From Pycnococcus provasolii (lineage: Eukaryota; Chlorophyta; Pseudoscourfieldiophyceae; Pseudoscourfieldiales), in NCBI GenBank assembly GCA_049487715.1, contig CP150585.1, positions 124,001-188,000 of the forward strand: a stretch of DNA of 64,000 nucleotides, given 5' to 3'. The notes beneath the pieces are model-generated. The model saw nothing but the letters and a program-made list of their open reading frames with translations, was not told where the DNA came from and did not search any database. Each line of letters opens with the position of its first letter. Position 1 is the first letter of the stretch. Below are positions 40,785 through 50,900 of the stretch, piece by piece. Position numbers and translations under genes: made by a program.

Positions 40785-42710
40785 ATGGCGAGAGGCGCGC
40801 CGTTGATGCCCGGCCGGGGTGGGCCGGTGGGCGGCCATGGCCTGCTGGGCTCGCTGAAGCGCACGGTGTCGCGAATGCAGCCCGTGGAGGTTGCTCTCGC
40901 GCTCGTCCTCCTGCTCGGACTCACGTCCATATGCCGCGGACTTCTGCAGGCGTTCAGCACTCCGACCGCCTCGCGGTATGCGCACGCGAGGGGGACAGGC
41001 GACGTCTTCGAGCTCGACAGCAACACCGCGAGTGGTCTGAACGGCGGTGGCGTGGGCGACGACCTTAGCGACAGTGACCAGCTGCCGTTCGCGTCGCGGG
41101 GAGACGAAGAGAGCACCGGCGCAGGCGGCGACGTTGGCAAGGATCGCGAGGCGGAACTCAGACGGGCGAGGCGGTTCGACCCTGGGCTGATCGCAAGCGC
41201 TGGTGACCCGCTTCCTCAGGAGGGATGGGAGGCGGCGCTGCGAGACGACGAGATGCGAGAGGACCCGCCGAAGAGACCTTTCTACTGGTGGTTCCGCTAC
41301 CGCACGGCCCAGGGAGGCTTCCCCTCGTCCGGCGAGGAGGGGCACACAGGGCCGGCGGACGGCAGGCACGCTGTCAGCGACGGGAGCTGCGGCGGCAGCG
41401 CGGCTGGCGTGAAGAAGGGAGCTCAGCCGCAGGTGAGTGGGTTCGTGGAGTGCTCCGGCCACGGTTTCTGCAGAAGAGGAAAGTGCTACTGCGTCAAGGG
41501 CTTCGAGGGCATCTACTGCGAGAAGGGAGCCAAACTGCCAGGCCTTCCCTCGCCGTACATGGGGTCGTTCGTGCTCAGCAGAGAGTCGCTGCTGAGGACG
41601 GGCGGGATACGCTTTCGAACGGACCCGAGCGAGGAGCCTCCGCCGACGAAACCGTACGTGCGCCTGCCCGTGAGCAAGGAGGTTTGGGTGGCGCAGCCGA
41701 AGCATGACATCTTCCAGAACAAGATTTACGAGACGTGCGCGGTGGTTGGCGCCAGCGGCGTGCTTCGCTTCTACACCTACGGCAAGGAGATTGACAATCA
41801 CGACGCCATCTTTCGCTTCAACCGCGCGCCAACCAGGCGCTTCGAGAAGTTCGTCGGCACGCGCACTACGTACCGATTCGAGAGCCCGCTGCACGCCGGC
41901 TTCCACGAGGGGAATGAGAGCAACATCATGCCGATGCCAACGAAGAGCTACCTCTACTTGCACACGGTGTACCACCGCAAGCACCCGTACACGAAGCTCT
42001 ACCTCCTCGACGTGGGCATCAACGCGTACGCCGCCACCGCGGTGCAGGCGCTGCCTTCGGTGGGTTACCTGGCACTCGTAACGGCTCTGCACCGCTGTGC
42101 CTCGGTCACGGTGTACGGCTTCAGCTGGCAGTCGGCGTTCGGCGTCCCGCACCACTACTGGGACAACCAGACGCCAAGGCGTGGGCAGAAAAGCGCGTAC
42201 GATTACGAGGCGGAGCAAGCGCACGTGCGAAAGCTTGCCAAGGCTGGCCACGTGACCCTTCCTGAGCCTTGCATTGCTGGTTGCGAGAAAATTTCAGGCA
42301 CGCCTTGTACGAACTGCCCTCCAGGCTCGACTTGCACATGCGAGTCGCGGTACCCCATGCCCGTCGCACTTCCAGGATTCTGCCGAATCAAGGGGCAGTA
42401 CGCGTGCTTTTACCGCTGCCCTGGCGGAGTCCTGCAGTGCCCTGGCGGCATTCGGCACACGAGATGCCCGAAGGCGATGACTCCTCACATCATCAAGAGC
42501 TTGGGGCTCGAGTGCACGACACCCGAGGACTTGCGGAAGAATCCTGCGCCGGCCTTACCTGGCGCCGATGTTATCACCGAAGTTGAGACAAATGTGCCAG
42601 ATGCCAGCGCTTCAGAGGACGAAGCGTCGGCGGTTGACGATGCGGCAAAATCAGACGCATCTTCGCCAGCGGGCACCGACGGTGTGGTCGAGAGCGAATT
42701 TCCAAGATGA
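40785..42710 (+). CDS. Sialyltransferase-like glycosyltransferase, GT29 (long form with EGF-like module)
   Basis: 641 residues. Type II topology: membrane segment at about 33-52 (VEVALALVLLLGLTSICRGL). A stem region with acidic and Gly-rich parts precedes an EGF-like module at about 220-245 (CSGHGFCRRGKCYCVKGFEG, YCEKG). Sialylmotif L begins near 316 (CAVVGASGVLRFYTYGKEID, HDAIFRFNRAPTRRFEKFVG, TRTTYRFE). Sialylmotif S is near 426-448 (LVTALHRCASVTVYGFSW), and the motif III/VS region has HHYWDNQ and downstream acidic residues. A Cys-rich C-terminal part (about 490-575) with CxNCPPGSTCTC and CPGGV is not usual for GT29. Expected in the Golgi, transferring an acidic sugar from a CMP donor. The last 50 residues are Ala/Asp-rich. 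Confidence 0.88.
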   Translation: MARGAPLMPGRGGPVGGHGLLGSLKRTVSRMQPVEVALALVLLLGLTSICRGLLQAFSTPTASRYAHARGTGDVFELDSNTASGLNGGGVGDDLSDSDQLPFASRGDEESTGAGGDVGKDREAELRRARRFDPGLIASAGDPLPQEGWEAALRDDEMREDPPKRPFYWWFRYRTAQGGFPSSGEEGHTGPADGRHAVSDGSCGGSAAGVKKGAQPQVSGFVECSGHGFCRRGKCYCVKGFEGIYCEKGAKLPGLPSPYMGSFVLSRESLLRTGGIRFRTDPSEEPPPTKPYVRLPVSKEVWVAQPKHDIFQNKIYETCAVVGASGVLRFYTYGKEIDNHDAIFRFNRAPTRRFEKFVGTRTTYRFESPLHAGFHEGNESNIMPMPTKSYLYLHTVYHRKHPYTKLYLLDVGINAYAATAVQALPSVGYLALVTALHRCASVTVYGFSWQSAFGVPHHYWDNQTPRRGQKSAYDYEAEQAHVRKLAKAGHVTLPEPCIAGCEKISGTPCTNCPPGSTCTCESRYPMPVALPGFCRIKGQYACFYRCPGGVLQCPGGIRHTRCPKAMTPHIIKSLGLECTTPEDLRKNPAPALPGADVITEVETNVPDASASEDEASAVDDAAKSDASSPAGTDGVVESEFPR

Positions 42711-42910
42711 CGTTTCTAATATCAAACGAACTATTTATGGTAGTAAGTAAAAGGAGTAAACTATTTGGTGGTGATCCTTGTTGTTCCGACTGCTGCACGA
42801 TCCTCTTCAACTTTTTTCATTCTTGTTGCTGCAATGGCGCTATAGTAGTTGCCCCGTTGCCTAGTCATGCGAGTTTCAGGGTGGTCATGACGTGTCATGA
42901 TGACCCGAGG

Positions 42911-42957
42911 CTAGGGTTACGTCTAGGGTTACGTCTAGGGTTACGTCTAGTAGGGTT
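42911..42957. repeat. 12-bp tandem repeat containing telomere-like TAGGGTT
   Basis: Three exact copies of CTAGGGTTACGT (42911-42946), followed by a partial CTAGTAGGGTTA. The core resembles plant telomere repeat TTTAGGG on the plus strand. It lies in the spacer between GT29 and the ArfGAP gene. Confidence 0.85.
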
Positions 42958-43372
42958 ATTGCATATTGCGTTATCTGCGCCGTTGTAGGTGCTTTCAGCA
43001 TGAAATATTTTTTGTACGACACGTTCTAATTATGCTTAAGATGATGCCGTATCAAACTTTAACATATCTGAAAAAAAAAACAATCCGTACATAATTACAT
43101 ATTTCGCATCAAATAAAAGATACCACGCTCATAGCTTGTGTGTAGATTTATCAGTTTTGATCATAATTATTTTTTTGCAATTTCACACAAACTTTTTCGT
43201 ACGGCGAGGAGGTGCTGCGCGCGTTATCGCAGCGCGTGCGCGAGGTCTTCGGCAGTTCGTGCACGTCGTGCACGCCAACACTTAGCTTAAATTTACATCT
43301 GGGTCACTGGGTGATCGGGAACACGTCACGAAGCAAACCCCCCGACCGAATCGCGCGTTCGTTGTAGTAGTC
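42958..43372. other. AT-rich spacer
   Basis: About 42990-43200 is markedly AT-rich compared with the rest of the window, with A and T runs and no protein-like frame. Near 43260 there is a GTGCACGTCGTGCAC palindrome-like motif. It could be a matrix attachment or replication-type region, or simply an intergenic relic. No gene is supported. Confidence 0.4.
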
Positions 43373-43509
43373 AGTCGAGTGCCGTACGGCTAGCCTTGTC
43401 AGGTTGGCCGCGCCGAAATCTCGCGACCGCCACGTGCAAGGAGCTGCAGGCTTGGCTGTGTCGTCGCGCTGCCAAATGCACGCGTAGTGCAGCGGCGTTC
43501 GCAGGTGCG
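43373..43509 (-). pseudogene. Inverted fragment copy of ArfGAP ankyrin region
   Basis: On the minus strand this stretch encodes RTPLHYACIWQRDD and then loses frame. Bases 43450-43509 match the reverse complement of 45841-45900 with a single mismatch, and the rest matches to about 45970 with small insertions (AG, GC, GCAG). The copy is therefore a recent, inverted, frame-damaged duplicate of the 3' coding end of the gene that starts 165 bp downstream. Confidence 0.9.
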
Positions 43510-43606
43510 TCGTACGTTTGTACGTTTGTAGGCAAAGTAGATCCGACCTGATATTGGATTTATTCGGATTGGGGTTTTCGCTGTTGCCCTGGTTCCCTTT
43601 TCCCCG

Positions 43607-43616
43607 GACCCCGAGA
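43607..43616 (+). promoter_or_regulatory. ACCCCGAGA element before ArfGAP gene
   Basis: GACCCCGAGA lies 58 bp upstream of the ATG at 43674, and a related ATTCGGATTGGGGTTTTCG string lies at 43562. Variant of the recurrent promoter element. Confidence 0.35.
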
Positions 43617-43673
43617 CGAGTTGTCTTTGAACTTGTTGTTCTTTCCCCCCTTTGCACCTTGCCTCCACTCGCC

Positions 43674-46025
43674 ATGTCCGCGCATGCACCCCCCGCCGCC
43701 ACGAGGCTCTTCCACCCCGACTCCATACGACTTGACAGCCCAGCGTTCAGGAGGGACGTGCAACTCGCGCAGGCGGACCTCGAGAAACAACACGCCGCAG
43801 TCAAGGCGTTCCACAAAACAATACAGGAACTGCAGGCGGCGTACGACAAGGCGTCGAGCTTGGAGGCGTCGTTCGCGTCGTCGCTCGACACGTTCGTCGC
43901 AGAGACGCTCTCGTACAAGAAGCACACGCACGGCGCACTCGAGCACACGGTGGGGTACCAGTCTGCCGCCAAACTCACGGCGTTCGCGGAACTCTTCCGG
44001 GAACTGTCGGCGCACCGCGAAGTGCTCTCGAGCAACATGAACGCGTGCCTGAGCTCAAAGCTGTCACAGGTGGACGAACGGCTGGCAGATCTTAAGGATT
44101 ACCAAAAGGCGTTCGACAAAAGCTCACACGACTACGACGTCACACGAGACAAGCTGCTGCGCGTCGACGCCGCTGCTTCCACATCCAAGCACACACAGCA
44201 GCTGGAAACCGAGGCAGAAACGTCCAAAACGAGATTCGACGGGAATAGGATGGCTCTCGTCACGGCGCTGTCAGATGCTTGCCTGACGGCGTTCGGGCAG
44301 ACGCCACTCGAGGCGATGGTTGATACTGTCGGCGTGCTCACCAGGTACCACACAAAGGTGCTCGGCGTTCTTGGGGGTTTGTCCAGCTACGTCGACGAGT
44401 GTGCGAACCACGTCGACGCCGTGCACGAAGAGTACAAGACAAGCATGGAAAGGCTGCAAGACGACATGATGCTGGCGGACTCGTCCGATGCGCTTTCCAG
44501 GTCGGCGTCGATGAACTTTGAATTGGTAGAGCCGACAACGCCTGGTTTTTCCACCGCGCCGTCAACGCCGCACGCGCCTGCCGTATCGTCGCCATCCTTT
44601 GAGTCTGGCACACAGCGCGGTGAACGCGTGAGAATGGAGGTGGAAGCGCGCATGATGCAAACGCGAGCGTCAGGAGTCGTCACCACGACGAAGGAGGGGT
44701 ACCTGCTGAAAAAGTCAACAAACTCGTATCGCGCGAATGACTGGAAGCGAAGGTACTTTCGCCTCGACTCGGCGGGAAACTTAACATACCAAGGGTCGCA
44801 CAAGGCGAATGGAAAGCCGGAGGAGCAAACAACTGTCTTGCTTCTGCTGTCCACCATCAAGCTTGGCATCGACGACTCCTCACGCAACGCCGAACCTCAT
44901 CGCCGATTCGTCTTCCGCGTTGTGAGCCCCGAGCGCACGTACACGCTGCAGGCGGAGAACGAACGCGACTTCAGCGCTTGGGTGGACAACATCAACGGAA
45001 CCATCGCAACGATGCTCAATCTGGCGACGAGCGTCGTCACGTCTCCGACAACGAATGCCTCGGGAAACGCTGAGGATGGACGTTTCTTGGATGACACGGG
45101 CAAGCATAAGCATGCTGGCGGCGCCGACGACAGGAACAACACCGTGGAGACGGACGATGCGGCGGCGTACGCACAAACTGTGTCGCGCCTGCGGAGCATT
45201 CCAGGGAACGACGTGTGTGCAGACTGCGGCGCTGACGAACCCGTCTGGGCGAGCTTGAACCTCGGTCTGCTCGTATGCATCGAGTGCTCCGGCATTCACC
45301 GCCAGATTGGTGTGCACATCAGCAAGGTGCGTAGCCTGACGCTCGACACGCGCGTTTGGTCGTCCAAGGGCACCGTTCACATGTTCGAGCACATCGGCAA
45401 CTCCGTGTCGAATGCGCTGTGGGAAGCAAACGCGACGGCACGTGACAAGCCTGCGCCAGGCGCGGCTCTCGCGGAGAAGGAGCGTTTTGTGCGGGCGAAG
45501 TACGTGGACCACGCGTACGCCGCAGCACTTCCCAGCCCGCTGAGCAGATTTGACGATCCACTGTGGGCAGGGGTGAAGGATTCGAAGCTTGATGCGGTGC
45601 TGCACTTCGTGGTGGCTCGCACGAGCTTTGGCGACGCGGTCGATACCGCGGCAGCTGCTTCGCTCGTGAGAGAGACGAACCAACGCGCGGTGGGAGGAGG
45701 CGACGACTCTGGTGATGGCGACGATGATGCTGCCTGCTGCTCGCTAACGCACCTTGCGGCGTGCATCGACAACCCTTCCTCTGACGCAATGCTTGAACTT
45801 CTACTGCAGAATGGCGCCCCCGTCGACATGGCTGACAAACCGCACCTGCGAACGCCGCTGCACTACGCGTGCATTTGGCAGCGCGACGACGCAGCCAAGC
45901 AGCTCCTTGCACGTGGCGGTCGCGAGCTTTCGGCGGCCAAGGACAAGGCTGGCCGTACGGCGCTCGACTACGCGATGATGCATGGCAGCATCACCGACGA
46001 GCAGTTGTTCGTACTCCTTGCGTGA
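43674..46025 (+). CDS. ACAP-type ArfGAP: BAR, PH, ArfGAP, ankyrin
   Basis: 783 residues from the ATG at 43674, where the BAR-type helical region begins. BAR/coiled-coil about 15-280; PH domain about 338-450 (KEGYLLKKSTNSYRANDWK, YFRLDSAGNLTY, FSAWVDNINGTI); ArfGAP about 500-630 with zinc ligands CADC and CIEC spaced 16 residues and the catalytic Arg in GIHRQIGVHISKVRS; ankyrin repeats about 690-775 (TPLHYACIWQRDDAAKQLL, GRTALDYAMMHGS). This is the same domain order as animal ACAPs and plant AGD1-4. It stimulates GTP hydrolysis by Arf at curved membranes in endocytic or Golgi traffic. All key residues are present. Downstream and upstream inverted copies of the ankyrin segment flank the gene. 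Confidence 0.94.
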   Translation: MSAHAPPAATRLFHPDSIRLDSPAFRRDVQLAQADLEKQHAAVKAFHKTIQELQAAYDKASSLEASFASSLDTFVAETLSYKKHTHGALEHTVGYQSAAKLTAFAELFRELSAHREVLSSNMNACLSSKLSQVDERLADLKDYQKAFDKSSHDYDVTRDKLLRVDAAASTSKHTQQLETEAETSKTRFDGNRMALVTALSDACLTAFGQTPLEAMVDTVGVLTRYHTKVLGVLGGLSSYVDECANHVDAVHEEYKTSMERLQDDMMLADSSDALSRSASMNFELVEPTTPGFSTAPSTPHAPAVSSPSFESGTQRGERVRMEVEARMMQTRASGVVTTTKEGYLLKKSTNSYRANDWKRRYFRLDSAGNLTYQGSHKANGKPEEQTTVLLLLSTIKLGIDDSSRNAEPHRRFVFRVVSPERTYTLQAENERDFSAWVDNINGTIATMLNLATSVVTSPTTNASGNAEDGRFLDDTGKHKHAGGADDRNNTVETDDAAAYAQTVSRLRSIPGNDVCADCGADEPVWASLNLGLLVCIECSGIHRQIGVHISKVRSLTLDTRVWSSKGTVHMFEHIGNSVSNALWEANATARDKPAPGAALAEKERFVRAKYVDHAYAAALPSPLSRFDDPLWAGVKDSKLDAVLHFVVARTSFGDAVDTAAAASLVRETNQRAVGGGDDSGDGDDDAACCSLTHLAACIDNPSSDAMLELLLQNGAPVDMADKPHLRTPLHYACIWQRDDAAKQLLARGGRELSAAKDKAGRTALDYAMMHGSITDEQLFVLLA

Positions 46026-46806
46026 TGATATATACTGTACATACTATTATACTCTTTATTGTTGTTCAAATAAGTGTTTTTGTGTATACTCATAAGTCTC
46101 ATAATACTAACATGGCCATCCACGGGCCATCAAGATTTTTTTTCTTTTTCAAAAATCTAAATCTTGAATTTGATGATTTTTTGATCTCCCATTCCCATTC
46201 CCATTTTTCTAACCGGTTGTTTTGAGCTACGTTTCTTCTGAGCCTGGAGTTTTGGCGCGGAAATAATGAAATTTCATCTGAAAGAGGATTGCCCCCTGGG
46301 AACCCCGTCCGTTATTCAACATATGCCGCCTTGAAACAGAATCTCTCCGGAGGCAAGATTCTACCTTAGTACGGTACGGTACTATCAAATTTGAGTAATT
46401 TCTTGCGTGAGATTCACCTAAAGGGACCCCTGTTGTGTTTCCGAGGCTTAGATTGCCCGGCGTAATTTGCCCTCAGAGGCTCAGAACGTGCCCCTCCCTC
46501 AACTGCACTGCTCCCGCACTTCCAGGCCCAGGCAGAGAGTCAAGACGCAATACTTCTTGAAGACGACTTTCCTCTTTCATTCAAGACGGATTTTTGGCGT
46601 GGCCGTCGCGCCGTGGCGGCTCAGGCGTCTCGGCTTCCTCCTTGGTTTTTCGCGCGTGAACTCTTCAGCACGCGCCACTCATAACACAACTCCTTCGTCG
46701 TCATTTCTGCGCTACCCTACCACTCACAAACGCGTCAAGCAACTGCAACATACTGCACTGAACACTCATCATAAAAAAGATACTGATGCAGCAGCGTACT
46801 GATATG
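46026..46806. other. Intergenic region, AT-rich at the start
   Basis: Bases 46026-46230 are AT-rich with T and A runs and an imperfect inverted repeat (AAGATTTT ... AAATCTT) at about 46129-46166, probably the 3' end of the ArfGAP transcript. The rest is of mixed composition with no supported gene. Confidence 0.4.
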
Positions 46807-47433
46807 AGCATGGAGGATCATGATCAGACTCGCGCCGCGGATGTTGTGGTGGTGGCGCCTCTTCATTCTACGCGTCGTGAGAAAGAAGGTGTTGTGCTGT
46901 GTGGCGCCATTGCAGGATTTGCAGCAACAGAAGACCCGCCGTACCACCTTTTCGACGCACTTCCGGGAGGATCACAAGAAGAAAAGGCTGAGAGGAGTGT
47001 TTGTCAGACTCCACCTCCTCATCAACACCGTCGCAGCAAGTACATCGTGGCACGCACGACGAAAGGAGGAGCACGACAGCTTCGTCTCGAGGAGGAGGAG
47101 AATTCCCCAGTACCAATGTATCAAACACCACCACGACGACTGCGCAGCAGCAGTTCATCATCAACGTTGAATTATGGAGGACACAACAACAACAACGGCA
47201 ACGACTACTACGGGAAACCACCGAACGTCAAGCAGGCGTGGATCGAGGAACGGATGAGCAAACGCCGCCGCGATGGCGACAGCGAATCCTGCAATCATCG
47301 ACACCATCAACCATCACCGGAGGAGCATCAGCCGTGGTTCCTCCGCTTGACGGATGCTGAGTTGGAGGCTGCGTTCTCGCGCATCGAGTGTGAGATTTTC
47401 GCCAATCTGGAATGCCTTGGTCGTGGCGGATGA
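46807..47433 (+). CDS. Unknown small nuclear-type protein
   Basis: About 208 residues from the ATG at 46807 (an in-frame Met at 46786 is also possible). Mostly disordered: Gln/His/Pro-rich, a TPPRRLRSSSSSS patch, an Asn-rich run, and a basic MSKRRRDGDSE segment. The C-terminal 35 residues (FLRLTDAELEAAFSRIECEIFANLE) look like a real amphipathic helix. A CQTPPP/YQTPPRR pair may be proline-directed phosphorylation sites. No family is recognised. Coding status is moderate, based on frame length, a helix-like C-terminus and low stop density. Confidence 0.5.
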   Translation, partial: SMEDHDQTRAADVVVVAPLHSTRREKEGVVLCGAIAGFAATEDPPYHLFDALPGGSQEEKAERSVCQTPPPHQHRRSKYIVARTTKGGARQLRLEEEENSPVPMYQTPPRRLRSSSSSSTLNYGGHNNNNGNDYYGKPPNVKQAWIEERMSKRRRDGDSESCNHRHHQPSPEEHQPWFLRLTDAELEAAFSRIECEIFANLECLGRGG

Positions 47434-47977
47434 AGACACGCCCGATCTCCAACTTAATCACCGCCAGCAATCCTTTTTTTTGACTGCAATCACCACCACC
47501 TAACCACGACTACTACTTAACTACCCACATTCTTGATTCTTGCCAACCCGTGAATAGATTGCTGCCGCTGGAGTATGAGGGGGACTACTGCCGGAGGAGT
47601 TCGAGTTGTTTAGACTTGTTTTGATTTGTTTTTTGTGTAATGTAACCACTTGTTGGGCTGGATGACGAAGAACACGAGTTCGTTGTGGTATCACAGAAGA
47701 ATACACACACAACGAGGCGCGTCCAACAACCAACCATGGGACGCGCCATACGAATCCAACCCCCAATCCCAAATCCCGTCCCTCGGGAAAACCCGAAAAT
47801 CTCAGGGCATCTTTTTTTCCTTCTTCCCAAACCCCGAGAGTTGCCTCCTTAACTCGTTTTTTTGCGGGTCCCTTTTTGAGATTGGTGACGGTACGCAACT
47901 AATCATGCGCATGGCGTCCGCATCGTGAAGAAAGAGTCGTCACCGAGTAGTCTCGCAGCAGCAGCAAGCGCCATACC
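47434..47977 (+). promoter_or_regulatory. Upstream region of VPS13 with AACCCCGAGA element
   Basis: 544 bp without a supported gene. AACCCCGAGA at 47830-47839 is about 140 bp upstream of the VPS13 start and belongs to the recurrent element set. The rest holds short T-rich runs and no other clear signal. Confidence 0.35.
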
Positions 47978-50900
47978 ATGCTCGACGCACTCAAGCGCAC
48001 GCTCGTCTCGTACATCGTGCGCACCTTCCTATCGCAGTACATATGCGTCGACGAATCCTTGCTCGAGTCCACGGCGCGAGGAGGCAAGCTCGACGTCTCC
48101 TCCTCCAGCTCATCCATCAAGCTGCGCGACGTCAAAATCAACCCAAGCTGCCTAGACGGATACCTTCTGCCCGTGTGCACGTGTGCTGACGACGACGACG
48201 ACGACGTGTCTAACAAGAACAACATGGCATCCACAGTCTCGGAAGTCTGCGTCGAGTGGGTGGCATCCACGGTGTTCCGGGTCACCGTCAGAGGCGCTCA
48301 CCTTGTCGTGAAGCCGCGAACGACGGACGGCGAGTGGGAAAACGACGGGTGGAAAGCGCGCTCGCGCGCAGAAAAGCTCGCCAAGCTGCAGGTACTCGAG
48401 CAGCAGCTGCTCTCCGCCGCCGCCGTTTCTAATAATGCCGCAAACACACAAACACCGCCGCCGCCGCCTAGCACAAGTAGTCAACCAAGCAAACTGGACC
48501 GCATCAAAATGGCATTACTGGACAACCTCGAGGTCGTCATCGATGGTCTTGTGCTCACCTATGAGGAGCCAGCCAACACGAACAACACAGCGTCGGCGTG
48601 GCGATGCGGTCTTCGCTTCGACCGAGTGCAGATGGAGGGTGTGCAAGCAACGGGAAGTGCGCTGAAAAAGGTGCTCGACGTATCGGGACTTTCCGTCTTT
48701 GCCACGGGCGGCGAGGCAGAAATGCCCATCTTCCATCCGGCGGAGGCGCGCGTCGCTTTCGAGTACGGGAGAAGGCATCTGGCCGCCTCTGCCGCCGCCG
48801 CCACCACCACCACCACCACCACCTCCTCCACCTCGGAAGACGGCGAGGACCCTTCAGCAATAGCTTCCAAGAGAAACCCATCTTCCGCGAGCATGCGCAC
48901 TGGCCTCGAAGTGTCACTACAACACCTGAACGTCGAGCTGCATCGTGAGCACTACGCCGCGCTGATTCGCATCGCCGACGTGCTAGCAAGCCACCGACAA
49001 GGTCGCCCTCTTGTACGACCTCGTCCGGGAATGCGCATGGCGGAGAGATGGTGGCAGTACGCCTCTGCCGCTGTGCTGCGCACACACCCGAGACGGTCGT
49101 ACACATCCGAAGATACGATACGGAGGTCGCAGCAGCGAAATAGGTACGTCGCGCTGTACCGTCGTGTTTGGATTGCAGCTGCAAAAACCAAGAGCCTTGG
49201 TGATGCCATGCTTCGCCTGCGTGCCGAAGAACGCGCGGACCTTGCGAGCATCGAGGACGAACGGAGCTACGAGGAGATTGCACTTTTTCGATGTCTTGCC
49301 ATCAGTAAGGTGGGAGAGACGACGACGACGACAACGACGAATGCATCATCGTCAACCACAGGATTGGAAGCAGATGACACAACGAACGGAGATGCCGCGG
49401 ATATCACCCCCGAAATACCACCCTCCTCCTCGTCGTCGTCATCTTCCACCTGGCTTGGTCGACTGTGGGGAAGTGGTGGTCGAAAGAGTGCTCAAAATGA
49501 TGCGTTGCTCGATGATGCAGACACAACACTGTCCGACGACCAGCTTGCACAGATCCTCACGGCAATCGAGGCGGGAGGTGGTGCATTGGAAGATGCTACA
49601 GTGGATGACGAACAGCAGCAGCAGGAACAAGAGCAGTCGCAAACGAACGAAATTCCCAAATCAGCCATCAATTCCACGTATCTCAGTCTACACGTGCAGA
49701 GCGGTCGTATCGCGTTGACGGACACATCGGCAGATGGATCGATCATGGAAATCTCTGCAGCCGCGTTTGGCACGACGGATGTGCGCATTCTTCTTCAGCC
49801 TATGCGCACGCAAGCAAGTGCTCGACTACACTGGATCGAGGTGACAAATGATCGAGGCGAGGCTATCTGCAGACGAAGTGGTGGTGGTGACAATGGTGTG
49901 CTCACCACCGCCGCGAAGGAAAAGGAAAAGGTGGCACCCGCTCCGAAGAAAACTGTCGTGTCGTCGTCAATCGACGCAATCGACGACGACAGAGGCGATG
50001 AGGACGAAGAAGATGCGCAGAGCGAGGACTCGTTTGCGTCTGCTCGCGAAGAGGAAGATCCTGCAAGTCCTCACGCCACGGACACAAGCGATATGGAGCT
50101 TCTTAGCCTTGATGTGGACAGCAACTGGAGCAGCCACAGCGCACCTGTACTCTACTTTGCTCTAAAATGCTCGAGCTTGGACATCCTCTGGTCCGCGCAA
50201 TATGCGCGCCGCATTTCGAAATTCTTCCTTCCACAAACAACGGCTTCGGAAACAGGACGGCGCAAGGCGTCCACAACGGAAAGGTCGTCCGAGGAAACGG
50301 TCACATCTTCTGCCGAAACGAAACAGGCGGACACAGGATTTGTCGCTTGGTGCAAACGCGCTCTTGGGGGAACCGGATGGCTTATCGCTAAGGTGGACGC
50401 TCATGCACCACGCATTTTCCTGCCCGAGCGGTGGCAAGATGCAGATGCGGAAAGGCGGGCTACGCATCATCCAATGCTCCTGGTGGACCTTGGCAGCTTG
50501 CGCGTCACGCCGCCACCGTCGGCGGAGCAGTTCATCAAGATAGCTTCTGCATCACATGAGTCATTTACAGACGACGAAGGCGGCGACGTTTCCGTCGAGG
50601 AAAGCGGCATCCGGCACAGCGTTACACTCACAGAAATGGGCGTGAGTCTGCTCCACGTTGAGCAAATGACAGCGCTGCCGCCTATTCATTTCAATGACTT
50701 GGTAGAAATAACAAATGTCGCGCTGACGCGCAACCTCTGCGTCGCTCTCGAGGCTTGCTTGAGCATTCCGAGATGCGGCACGCCGAGCCTTACGATTGAT
50801 GGTCGCGTGTATGGACCAACGGACCGTGATAATGCTGGCGTTTACATCGCAGGAACACCGTCAACCATCGCCATTTCTGCAGGACTCGTCAGTCAGTGGG

